Assembly (NCBI GenBank): GCA_035601815.1
Contig: DATNNN010000207.1
Location: forward strand, 1 to 7,729
Direction: 5' to 3'
Source of the DNA: DATNNN01 sp035601815
GTDB taxonomy: Bacteria > Pseudomonadota > Alphaproteobacteria > Rhizobiales > Xanthobacteraceae
DNA: 7,729 bases
Shown here: positions 1-6,303 of the stretch, one piece after another
Position numbering within the stretch: position 1 is the stretch's first letter
Layout of the letters: each line of letters begins with the position of its first letter
Program-made: the position numbers and the translations under genes
The notes under the pieces: model-generated
Told to the model about the DNA's origin: nothing
What the model saw: only the letters and a program-made list of their open reading frames with translations
Databases searched by the model: none

Positions 1-765
1 GCGCCGGCACCGCTCGCCGCGCGCTCGATCGGCTTCTACGCCAGGGGCTGCCTCGCCGGCGCGTTGGCGCTGCCGGTGGACGGCAAGACGTGGCAGGTGA
101 TGCGGCTTTCGCGCAACCGCAACTGGGGCCATCCGTCGCTCATCGCGTTCCTCGAGCGCTTCTCGGCCAAGGTGCCGCAAGTGGCGGGGTGGCCTGGCAT
201 CCTGGTCGGCGATCTGTCGCAGCCGCGCGGCGGACCCATGCTCACCGGTCACACTTCGCATCAGGTGGGTCTTGACGCCGACATTTGGCTGACGCCGATG
301 CCGACCCGCACCTTCAGCAGCGAGGAGCGCGAGCAGCTAGCGGCCACCATGATGGTGCGCGCGGACCGGCGCGACATCGATCCTGCCGTATGGACCCCGG
401 GTCACCTGAAAGCCATCCAGGCGGCGGCACAGGACCCGGCGGTCGAGCGCGTGTTCGTCAATGCCGCGATCAAGAAGGCGCTCTGCCGCGAAGCGGGCAA
501 CGACCGCGGCTGGCTCAACAAGGTGCGGCCCTACTGGGGCCACGACTTCCATATGCACGTACGCATCCGCTGCCCGGCCGACAGCCCGACCTGCAAGCCG
601 CAGGATCCGATGCCGGCAGGCGATGGCTGCGGCAAGGATCTCGACTGGTGGTTCCGCGATTCGATCCTGCACCCAAAGCCGGCGGTCAAACCGGCGAAGC
701 CGAAGCCGGGGCTGACCATGGCGGATCTTCCGCCCGAGTGCCGCAACGTGCTGATCGCGCCTTGA
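1..765 (+). CDS. mepA: Penicillin-insensitive murein endopeptidase MepA (5' partial)
   Basis: LAS-family zinc metallopeptidase that cleaves the D-Ala-meso-DAP cross-bridges of peptidoglycan in the periplasm. The frame is open from base 1 with homologous residues from the first codons (ARSIGFYARGCLAG), so the true start and the expected signal peptide lie to the left; 254 residues are visible and E. coli MepA is about 274. The SxHxxGxDxD zinc motif is present as SHQVGLDAD (His codon 259-261, Asp codon 280-282). The second metal-binding block is HDFHMHVRIRCP, its last His (556-558) being the third expected ligand. Six cysteines are visible (RGC, ALC, RCP, PTC, DGC, PEC), matching the three disulphides known for E. 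coli MepA and supporting periplasmic location. The C-terminal ADLPPECRNVL block is typical of alphaproteobacterial members. The stop lies 3 bases from the facing TauE-like gene. No defect is visible in the present part. Confidence 0.93.
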   Translation, partial: APAPLAARSIGFYARGCLAGALALPVDGKTWQVMRLSRNRNWGHPSLIAFLERFSAKVPQVAGWPGILVGDLSQPRGGPMLTGHTSHQVGLDADIWLTPMPTRTFSSEEREQLAATMMVRADRRDIDPAVWTPGHLKAIQAAAQDPAVERVFVNAAIKKALCREAGNDRGWLNKVRPYWGHDFHMHVRIRCPADSPTCKPQDPMPAGDGCGKDLDWWFRDSILHPKPAVKPAKPKPGLTMADLPPECRNVLIAP

Positions 766-768
766 ACT

Positions 769-1533
769 TCACAGCACCTTGAGCGCCCGCGCAATCTGCC
801 AGGCGGACAAGCCGACGATCAAGAAGCCGACTAGGAACATCAACATTCGCGCCGGGATGTGCCGCACCGCCCAGCCTCCGAGCGGCGCAGCGAGCAGGCC
901 GCCGATCACGAGCGGAATGAGCTGTTTCAGAGGCGAGCCGCCGAGCTCGACGAAAAACGTAGTAGCGGCCGCCACGGTGACGAAGAATTCGGTGGTATTG
1001 ACCGAGCCGACAGCAAGTCGCGGTGCATGACCGGAGCCGACGAGCGTCGAAGTGGCGACCGGCCCCCAGCCGCCGCCGCCGCTCGCGTCGAGGAAACCCG
1101 CAATGAAACCGACCGGCGCCGTCCACACGGCCGGCGCGTCCCGGGTCGCGACCATGGCAAGCGCCCTCCACAGGATGAAGAGGCCCACAAACAGCAAATA
1201 GCCGAAAATCACCGGCCGGATCGCGGTTGCGTCAACATTCGACAGGATCCAGGCGCCGAGCACGGCACCAGCGACGCCGGCGATGCCAAGCCGCAACACC
1301 AGGCGCCAGTCGACGTTGCGGTACCAGAGATGGGAGGTCGCCGACGCTGCCGTGGTAAAGACCTCGGCAGTATGCACGATGGCGCTTGCCTGGGCCGGCG
1401 GCAGTCCGATCGTGAGCATCGCTGTGGTGGAGATCACGCCGAAGGCCATGCCCAGCGCGCCATCGACGAGCTGAGCAACGAACCCGATGGCGATCAACAG
1501 CGCAAATTCGACGGTCAGGAAATCGCCCGACAT
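769..1533 (-). CDS. TauE/SafE family membrane permease (putative sulfite/anion exporter)
   Basis: Inner-membrane protein of 254 residues of the TauE/SafE family (formerly DUF81), whose characterised members export sulfite, sulfoacetate or related organic anions. The hydrophobic profile gives about seven to eight membrane segments. The two-fold internal repeat of the family is plain: GFVAQLVDGALGMAFG near residue 17 is echoed by GFIAGFLDASGGGGWG near residue 142, each followed by an ST-rich helix and a T/V-E-F helix (HTAEVFTTAAS, NTTEFFVTVAA). Length is normal for the family. The ATG at 1531-1533 is preceded by GAGGGG with a 5-base spacer, which supports this start. It lies 54 bases downstream of the Yip1-family gene on the same strand, so co-transcription is likely, and it ends 3 bases from the mepA stop. 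The substrate cannot be read from sequence; no sulfur-metabolism gene is nearby, so sulfite export is only a family-level guess. Confidence 0.9.
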   Translation of the reverse strand: MSGDFLTVEFALLIAIGFVAQLVDGALGMAFGVISTTAMLTIGLPPAQASAIVHTAEVFTTAASATSHLWYRNVDWRLVLRLGIAGVAGAVLGAWILSNVDATAIRPVIFGYLLFVGLFILWRALAMVATRDAPAVWTAPVGFIAGFLDASGGGGWGPVATSTLVGSGHAPRLAVGSVNTTEFFVTVAAATTFFVELGGSPLKQLIPLVIGGLLAAPLGGWAVRHIPARMLMFLVGFLIVGLSAWQIARALKVL

Positions 1534-1538
1534 CGGAA

Positions 1539-1544
1539 CCCCTC
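1539..1544 (-). promoter_or_regulatory. Ribosome binding site of the TauE/SafE gene
   Basis: On the minus strand this reads GAGGGG, five bases before the ATG at 1533. It fixes the start of the permease gene. The 54-base gap to the Yip1-family gene (1534-1587) also holds a 10-base perfect palindrome, CGACGCGTCG, at 1573-1582, just after the upstream stop codon. I see no T-run, so I do not call a terminator. Confidence 0.6.
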
Positions 1545-1587
1545 GGCAGTGCGTTGGCTAGCTGAGCCGCTACGACGCGTCGCGCGC

Positions 1588-2139
1588 CTACATCCGCGGA
1601 AAGCCGACGAGCAATCCCACGATCGCGCCGATCACGATATAGATCACGATCGCCGCTACCACGATCGCCACCGCGTAGCCGAGGGTCTTGTTGCCCTCCG
1701 GCGACTTCATCAGCGGGGGCAGCCCGGTCCACAGCAGATACAGGCTGTAGAGGCCGAGGATGGTGAGGAAGCCGAGCATCGGAATCAGCAAAAAAACGCC
1801 GACGAGCCATACCGGCGTCGACGAATAGACCGCGACCTTCAGCGCGCTTTCGAAATCCTTGCGTCCGTCGAACGTGGTGGCGAGCGCGTTGATGATGAGC
1901 GCGAGGATGTAGACGATGACGAAGGCGAGCAGGTAGTTGATGATCGCGAAGATCAAAGCCGGAATGATGCCGGCGCCCACGAGCATCAGCCCGATGAACC
2001 GGCAGACCGCGGGAATGGCGGCGAGATAGGCGACGTAATTCTGAAACAGATACGCGGTGTCGCCGGATTCGGCCGCGATCATGGGCCATTCGGTCTTGGG
2101 CGAGAGAATGATCCCCTTGACGCGCTCGATTAGGTTCAT
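1588..2139 (-). CDS. Yip1-family integral membrane protein
   Basis: Membrane protein of 183 residues belonging to the Yip1 domain family (PF04893). Bacterial members are widespread and mostly of unknown function. The family's N-terminal signature is present (LIERVKGIILSPKTEWPMIA, residues 3-22): a short amphipathic, positively charged stretch before the membrane part. About five hydrophobic segments follow, near residues 33-57, 60-88, 104-120, 122-139 and 154-179. The loop YLLWTGLPPLMKSPEGNKT (134-152) before the last helix is also typical. The frame stays open upstream to 2184, but ATG 2137-2139 is the start: a near-perfect SD (AAAGGAGG) sits 6 bases before it, and homologues begin M-N-L-I-E-R. 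It is probably first in a two-gene unit with the TauE/SafE permease. No catalytic residues can be identified and no function is proposed. Confidence 0.88.
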   Translation of the reverse strand: MNLIERVKGIILSPKTEWPMIAAESGDTAYLFQNYVAYLAAIPAVCRFIGLMLVGAGIIPALIFAIINYLLAFVIVYILALIINALATTFDGRKDFESALKVAVYSSTPVWLVGVFLLIPMLGFLTILGLYSLYLLWTGLPPLMKSPEGNKTLGYAVAIVVAAIVIYIVIGAIVGLLVGFPRM

Positions 2140-2144
2140 GGCGG

Positions 2145-2153
2145 CCCTCCTTT
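2145..2153 (-). promoter_or_regulatory. Strong Shine-Dalgarno of the Yip1-family gene
   Basis: The minus strand reads AAAGGAGGG, with AGGAGG six bases before the ATG at 2139. It rules out the longer in-frame start at 2184. It is the strongest ribosome binding site in the window. Confidence 0.85.
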
Positions 2154-2164
2154 CGTCCCCGGCC

Positions 2165-2182
2165 GGCCGCTCCAGGGCGGCC
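2165..2182. repeat. Perfect 6-bp inverted repeat in the leader of the Yip1-family gene
   Basis: GGCCGC (2165-2170) and GCGGCC (2177-2182) are exact reverse complements around a 6-base loop, giving a GC-only hairpin on either strand. It lies 12 bases upstream of the SD of the Yip1-family gene (reading leftward) and 52 bases beyond the GMC gene stop. No T-run follows it on the minus strand, so it does not look like an intrinsic terminator for the GMC gene. In DNA this GC-rich a short hairpin can occur by chance. Confidence 0.4.
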
Positions 2183-2233
2183 ACGCTCGATTCGGACCGA
2201 TTGTTCCGCTAGTTCCGCTGAAAGTCACGCCCC

Positions 2234-3874
2234 CTAGCGGCGTGCGCCCAAAAGCTGTGCATCCTCGCGCATCAGGCTTGCGCCCTTCTCGCCGATCATG
2301 ATGGTCGGCGAGTTGGTGTTGCCGGAGGTAATTGTCGGCATCACCGACGCGTCGATCACCCGCAGCCCCTCCACGCCGATGACCTTGAGCCGCGCGTCGA
2401 CCACCGCGCTGGCATCGGAGGCCAAGCCCATCTTGGCGGTGCCGACCGGATGGAAGATGGTGGTGCCGATATCTCCGGCGGCGCGGATGAGCCCCGCCTC
2501 GTCGTCACCGACCTTTGGGCCGGGCAGAATTTCGTCGGGCCGATAGCGGGCGAGCGCCGGCTGCGCCACGATGCGGCGCGCCACCCGGATCGATTGCGCG
2601 GCGATGCGCCGATCCTCGTTGGTGGACAGATAGTTGAGCTGGATCGCCGGCGCCGTCGCGGGATCGCGGCTCTTCAGCCGCAGCGTGCCGCGGCTCGTGG
2701 GCCTGAGGTTCGCGACGCTCATGGTGAAGGCGGGAAGGGCGTGCAGCGGATCGCCGAACTTGTCGAGCGAGAGCGGCTGCACGTGGAACTCGAGGTTGGC
2801 GCGCTCTTGGCCCGCGTCGGACCGGGTGAACAGGCCGAGCTGCGACGGCGCCATGGTGAGCGGACCGCGCCGAAAGAGCGTGTACTCGATCCCCATGCGG
2901 GCGCGCCAGGCGAGCGAGTGGTAGCGCTCGTTGAGCGTCGGAATCCCGGTGACCTTGTTGATGAGCCGAAGCTGCAGATGGTCCTGCAAATTGCCGCCCA
3001 CGCCGGGCTTGTCGAGCACGACCGGAATGCTGTGCTCGGCAAGGTGGGCTGCCGGACCAATGCCGGACAGCATCAGGATGTGCGGCGAGCCGATCGCGCC
3101 GGCGGCCAGTACTACCTCGCCGCGGGCCTGGGCGGCGTGAACGCTACCGTTTTGCCGATAGGTGACGCCGGCGGCGCGGCGGCCATCGAACAGCACGCGC
3201 TCCACCAGGACACCGGTCTCGACACGCAAGTTCTGCCGGTGCAGCACCGGTTTCAGGAAGCCCCGCGCGGCGCTCCAGCGCCGGCCGCGCTTCTGGTTGA
3301 CGTGGAAATAGCAGCTTCCCTCGTTGTCACCGCGGTTGAAGTCCTCAACCTTGGGAATGCCGGCCTCGGCGGCGGCGGCGCGCACCACCTCGAGCAGCGC
3401 CCATTTCACCCGCGGGAACTCGATCCGCCACTCGCCGCCGACGGCGTGGTGCTCGCTCGTCCCAAGGAAATGATCCTCATGGCGCTTAAAGAACGGCAGC
3501 ACGTCGTCCCAGCCCCAACCGGCGAGCCCGAGCTGGTGCCAGTGGTCGTAGTCCGCCGCCTGGCCGCGCATGTAAATCATGGCGTTGATCGCCGACGAGC
3601 CGCCCAAGGCCTTGCCGCGCGGATAATTCAGCGCGCGGCCGTTGAGGCCGGGCTCGGGCTCGGTGCGGAAGCACCAGTCGGAGCGCGGGTTGCCGATCGC
3701 GAACAGGTAGCCGACGGGAACATGGAACCAGATCCAGTTGTCCTTGCCGCCCGCCTCGAGCACCAGCACGCGCCTGGCGGGATTGGCCGACAGGCGGTTC
3801 GCCAGCACACAGCCGGCGGAGCCGGCGCCGACCACGATGTAGTCGAACTCGCCTGCGCTTTGGACGTCGCTCAT
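2234..3874 (-). CDS. GMC-family FAD-dependent oxidoreductase (choline/alcohol dehydrogenase-like)
   Basis: Flavoprotein of 546 residues, a normal length for the glucose-methanol-choline family, which oxidises alcohols to aldehydes. The N-terminal FAD-binding Rossmann motif is intact (DYIVVGAGSAG, Gly16/18/21, with Glu40 in VLVLEAGG). GMC signature 1 is GKALGGSSAINAMIYMRG (residues 87-104) and signature 2 is GAIGSPHILMLSGIG (about 259-273). The C-terminal catalytic pair is His475 in IFHPVGTAKMG and the expected Asn519 in SGNTNSPT, as in the choline oxidase/dehydrogenase branch. No signal peptide is seen, so it is probably cytoplasmic or peripheral to the membrane. The start at 3872-3874 has GGGAGGA 4 bases upstream and places the FAD motif at the usual distance; the open frame to 3985 is an artefact. 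The gene stands alone on its strand, divergent from the BtuF-like gene. Without betB, betI or a partner cytochrome nearby, choline is not supported as substrate over other alcohols. Confidence 0.92.
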   Translation of the reverse strand: MSDVQSAGEFDYIVVGAGSAGCVLANRLSANPARRVLVLEAGGKDNWIWFHVPVGYLFAIGNPRSDWCFRTEPEPGLNGRALNYPRGKALGGSSAINAMIYMRGQAADYDHWHQLGLAGWGWDDVLPFFKRHEDHFLGTSEHHAVGGEWRIEFPRVKWALLEVVRAAAAEAGIPKVEDFNRGDNEGSCYFHVNQKRGRRWSAARGFLKPVLHRQNLRVETGVLVERVLFDGRRAAGVTYRQNGSVHAAQARGEVVLAAGAIGSPHILMLSGIGPAAHLAEHSIPVVLDKPGVGGNLQDHLQLRLINKVTGIPTLNERYHSLAWRARMGIEYTLFRRGPLTMAPSQLGLFTRSDAGQERANLEFHVQPLSLDKFGDPLHALPAFTMSVANLRPTSRGTLRLKSRDPATAPAIQLNYLSTNEDRRIAAQSIRVARRIVAQPALARYRPDEILPGPKVGDDEAGLIRAAGDIGTTIFHPVGTAKMGLASDASAVVDARLKVIGVEGLRVIDASVMPTITSGNTNSPTIMIGEKGASLMREDAQLLGARR

Positions 3875-3926
3875 CGTTCCTCCCGAGCGGGACTCTGCGG
3901 GCTCGGAACGCAAGGCGCAAGCGCGT
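3875..3926. promoter_or_regulatory. 52-base divergent intergenic region
   Basis: This gap separates the leftward GMC gene from the rightward BtuF-like gene and must hold at least part of both upstream regions unless promoters lie inside the opposite gene. Apart from the GMC ribosome binding site I see no recognisable -35/-10 element, operator or repeat. The call rests on gene orientation only. Confidence 0.3.
3878..3884 (-). promoter_or_regulatory. Ribosome binding site of the GMC oxidoreductase gene
   Basis: The minus strand reads GGGAGGA shortly before the ATG at 3874 (GGAGG with a 4-base spacer). It decides the start in favour of 3874 over the in-frame ATG at 3985, which would add 37 residues lying inside the divergent gene. 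Confidence 0.75.
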
Positions 3927-4745
3927 ATGATCGCGTCCGAGTCGCACATGCACCGCTTCCCGCCCGAACGCATCGTCTGTCTCACCGAGGAGACCGTGGA
4001 GACGCTCTATCTCCTCGGCGAGGACGCGCGCATCGTGGGCGTCTCCGGCTACGCCGTGCGGCCGACACGGGTGCGCCGCGAGAAGCCGAGAGTGTCGGCG
4101 TTCATCTCGGCGGACGTGGAGAAGATCGTGGCGCTCGCGCCCGATCTCGTGCTCACCTTCTCGGACCTGCAGGCGGAGATCGTGGCGACGCTGGTCAAGC
4201 GCGGGGTTGCGGTCCACGCCTTCAATCATCGCACCGTCGCCGGCATCCTTGCCATGATCGAGACGCTCGCCGCGCTGGTCGGCGCGCCCGAGAAGGGCGT
4301 GAGCCTTGCGGCAGAACTGAAGGCGCGGGTCGAGACGGTCGCCGCCCGCAGCAACGGCGCGCGCCGGCCGAAGGTCTATTTCGAGGAATGGGACGATCCG
4401 ATGATCTCCGGCATCGGCTGGGTGTCGGAGCTGGTGCAAGCCGCCGGCGGCGATGACGCGTTTCCAGCGCTGGCGCGCAACGCCGCCGCACGGGAACGGA
4501 TCGTCGGCGCCGATCAGGTCATCGCCGCCGCGCCGGACATTGTCATCGGCTCCTGGTGCGGCAAGAAATTCCGCCCGGAGCGCTTCGCCGCCCGGCCCGG
4601 ATTCGACGGCATCCCGGCGGTGCGGCGCGGCTTCCTGCGCGAGATCAAGTCGACGCTCATCCTGCAGCCCGGCCCGGCGGCGCTCACCGACGGCCTCGAT
4701 GCGATCGCCGCCATCGTCGCCGAGTGGCGGGCGCAGACCGATTGA
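3927..4745 (+). CDS. BtuF-like periplasmic-binding-fold protein lacking a signal peptide (annotated cobalamin-binding type)
   Basis: Protein of up to 272 residues with the PF01497 fold of vitamin B12 and ferric-siderophore binding proteins. Visible family features are the N-terminal RIVCLTEETVETLYLLG strand-helix (15-31), the first-lobe block VEKIVALAPDLVLTFSDLQ (64-82), the long linking helix near 104-141, the second-lobe block PKVYFEEWDDPMISGIGWVSELVQAAGG (148-175) and APDIVIGSWCG (202-212). No hydrophobic signal peptide or lipobox precedes the fold, and no upstream in-frame start supplies one, so it is predicted to be cytoplasmic, which is odd for a solute-binding protein. No permease or ATPase gene of the BtuC/BtuD type is adjacent. 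The start is uncertain: ATG 3927 gives eight residues more than usual and ATG 3948 gives MHRFPPERIVCL, closer to homologues; neither has a good SD. matB follows after 31 bases, suggesting co-transcription. The ligand is unproven. Confidence 0.83.
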   Translation: MIASESHMHRFPPERIVCLTEETVETLYLLGEDARIVGVSGYAVRPTRVRREKPRVSAFISADVEKIVALAPDLVLTFSDLQAEIVATLVKRGVAVHAFNHRTVAGILAMIETLAALVGAPEKGVSLAAELKARVETVAARSNGARRPKVYFEEWDDPMISGIGWVSELVQAAGGDDAFPALARNAAARERIVGADQVIAAAPDIVIGSWCGKKFRPERFAARPGFDGIPAVRRGFLREIKSTLILQPGPAALTDGLDAIAAIVAEWRAQTD

Positions 4746-4776
4746 CAGCCGCACGGCCGCGCCGTCACATCGCGAA

Positions 4777-6297
4777 ATGGCGAACCCTCTCTGGGACATG
4801 ATTGCAGCCGCCGCGCCGGCGGAAACAAGGCCCCTGCTCGCACTGCCGGACGGCCGCCGGGTGAGCTACGGCGAAGCGTTGACGCTTGCCGGCCGCCTTG
4901 CCGGGCACCTCGCGCGGCTCGGCGTAGAGCCCGGCGACCGAGTGGCCGTGCAGGTGGAGAAGTCATGGGAGGCGCTCGCCCTCTATCTCGCCTGCCTGCG
5001 CGCAGGCGCGGTGTACCTCCCGCTCAACACGGCCTACCCCATGGCCGAGCTCGAATATTTCCTGAGCGATTCCGAGCCCAAGGTCGTGGTGTGCCGGCCG
5101 GAAGACGAGAGCGGCGTGCGGGGGCTCTCGCGCACGCTTGGCATCGGCGCGGTCGAGACCCTTGGAGCGAATGGCGACGGTACGTTGCTGAAGGCAGCCA
5201 AGGACCCAGAGACGCCTTCAGTGGTACCACGCGCTCCCGGCGATCTCGCGGCGATCCTCTACACCTCCGGCACCACCGGCCGCTCCAAGGGGGCGATGCT
5301 GACGCACGAGAATCTCAAGTCGAACGCATTGGTGCTCAAGGACTATTGGCGCTTTACCGCGAATGACGTGCTCCTGCACGCACTTCCGATCTTCCATACC
5401 CATGGGCTGTTCGTGGCGTGCAACGTGGCGCTCGCCGCCGGCGCCGCGATGATCTTTCTGCCGAAGTTTGACCCGGCCGAGGTGATGCGGCTCTTGCCCA
5501 AGTCAACCACGATGATGGGCGTGCCGACGTTTTACGTTCGCCTGCTCGATCAGCCGGGCCTCACCCGCGAGACCGTGGCGCATATGCGGCTGTTCACCTC
5601 GGGATCCGCCCCGCTCCTCGCCGAGACGCACCGCGCCTTTGCCGCGCGCACCGGCCACGCCATCCTCGAGCGCTACGGCATGACCGAGACCAATATGAAC
5701 ACATCCAACCCGTATGACGGCGACCGTATTGCCGGAACCGTGGGCTTGCCGCTGCCAGGCGTCGAGCTGCGCGTCGCCGACGCGGAGACGGGCCGGGTGC
5801 TCGGCGCGGACGAGCTCGGCGTGTTGGAGGTGAAGGGTCCGAACGTATTCAAGGGCTACTGGCGCAACCCGGAGAAGACCGCGGCCGAGTTCCGCGACGG
5901 CTTCTTCGTCACCGGCGACATCGCCAAGATGGACGGCCGCGGCTATGTGCACATCGTCGGCCGGGCGAAGGATCTTGTGATCACCGGCGGGTACAACGTC
6001 TATCCCAAGGAGGTCGAGAGCGAGATCGACGCTATCGAAGGGGTAGTCGAATCCGCGGTGTTCGGCGTTCCCCATCCCGAGTTCGGCGAAGGAGTGGCGG
6101 CCGTGGTGGTGCGCGCGAAGGGGTCGAATCTCAGCGAGACGGACGTGCTGACGACGCTTTCTGGGCGCCTGGCCAAGTTCAAGCAGCCCAAGCGCGTGTT
6201 CTTCGTGGACGAGCTGCCACGCAACGCCATGGGCAAGGTGCAGAAGAACGCGCTACGCGAGACCTACGGCCGCACCTTCGCGCGCGGCGCCGCCTAA
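4777..6297 (+). CDS. matB: Malonyl-CoA synthetase (malonate/methylmalonate-CoA ligase)
   Basis: Acyl-adenylate-forming enzyme of 506 residues, ANL superfamily, cytoplasmic. It converts malonate (some MatB enzymes prefer methylmalonate) plus CoA and ATP to the acyl-CoA, AMP and PPi. All core motifs are intact: P-loop TSGTTGRSKG (163-172), ERYGMTETNMNTSN (298-311), TGD (379-381), the hinge/C-domain stretch VGRAKDLVITGGYNVYPKE (394-412) and the catalytic lysine Lys487 in PRNAMGKVQKN, the lysine that is acetylated in R. palustris MatB. Long blocks match remembered R. palustris MatB nearly word for word, for example PLNTAY and the HALPIFHTHGLFVA region. The open frame extends to 4453 inside the previous gene, but ATG 4777 aligns with MatB N-termini. 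It has no clear SD, so translation may depend on coupling to the BtuF-like gene 31 bases upstream. No matA (malonyl-CoA decarboxylase), matC carrier or matR is in the window. Confidence 0.94.
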   Translation: MANPLWDMIAAAAPAETRPLLALPDGRRVSYGEALTLAGRLAGHLARLGVEPGDRVAVQVEKSWEALALYLACLRAGAVYLPLNTAYPMAELEYFLSDSEPKVVVCRPEDESGVRGLSRTLGIGAVETLGANGDGTLLKAAKDPETPSVVPRAPGDLAAILYTSGTTGRSKGAMLTHENLKSNALVLKDYWRFTANDVLLHALPIFHTHGLFVACNVALAAGAAMIFLPKFDPAEVMRLLPKSTTMMGVPTFYVRLLDQPGLTRETVAHMRLFTSGSAPLLAETHRAFAARTGHAILERYGMTETNMNTSNPYDGDRIAGTVGLPLPGVELRVADAETGRVLGADELGVLEVKGPNVFKGYWRNPEKTAAEFRDGFFVTGDIAKMDGRGYVHIVGRAKDLVITGGYNVYPKEVESEIDAIEGVVESAVFGVPHPEFGEGVAAVVVRAKGSNLSETDVLTTLSGRLAKFKQPKRVFFVDELPRNAMGKVQKNALRETYGRTFARGAA

Positions 6298-6303
6298 ACC
6301 GAC

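Larger units (their letters stand above)
2140..2233 (-). promoter_or_regulatory. 94-base intergenic region, likely promoter/leader of the yip1-tauE unit
   Basis: This is the longest non-coding gap in the window. It lies between the GMC oxidoreductase stop and the Yip1-family start, both on the minus strand. It holds the SD (2145-2153), the hairpin (2165-2182), a TCGGaCCGA inverted repeat (2192-2200) and an 8-base direct repeat GTTCCGCT at 2203-2210 and 2212-2219. I see no convincing -35/-10 pair. A promoter here is inferred from position; read-through from the GMC gene is the alternative. Confidence 0.35.

Noticed and set aside
1619..1675. Repeated CACGATCGC-like units
   Set aside because: They encode the Ala/Val/Ile-rich last membrane helix of the Yip1-family protein; codon bias explains the repetition, with no regular unit length or spacer structure.
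859..2133. 424-codon plus-strand open frame opposite the TauE/SafE and Yip1 genes
   Set aside because: Highly charged His/Asp/Arg-rich translation typical of the antisense of membrane-protein genes, spanning two real genes.
2450..4456. 668-codon open frame on the plus strand, antisense to the GMC gene and running into the BtuF-like gene
   Set aside because: It lies opposite a gene with every GMC motif intact and then overlaps another real gene out of frame. Its composition is Arg/Ala/Gly-rich without recognisable motifs, as expected of a shadow frame in GC-rich DNA.
4453..4776. N-terminal extension of the matB frame by 108 codons
   Set aside because: Lies inside the BtuF-like gene in another frame, is Arg/Ser/Pro-rich, and MatB proteins start at the equivalent of 4777.
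3486..4799. 437-codon minus-strand open frame opposite the BtuF-like gene and overlapping the GMC N-terminus
   Set aside because: Shadow of two well-supported genes; low-complexity Arg-rich translation with no domain signal.
5503..6075. 190-codon minus-strand open frame opposite matB
   Set aside because: Overlaps the conserved core of matB and shows no motif of its own.
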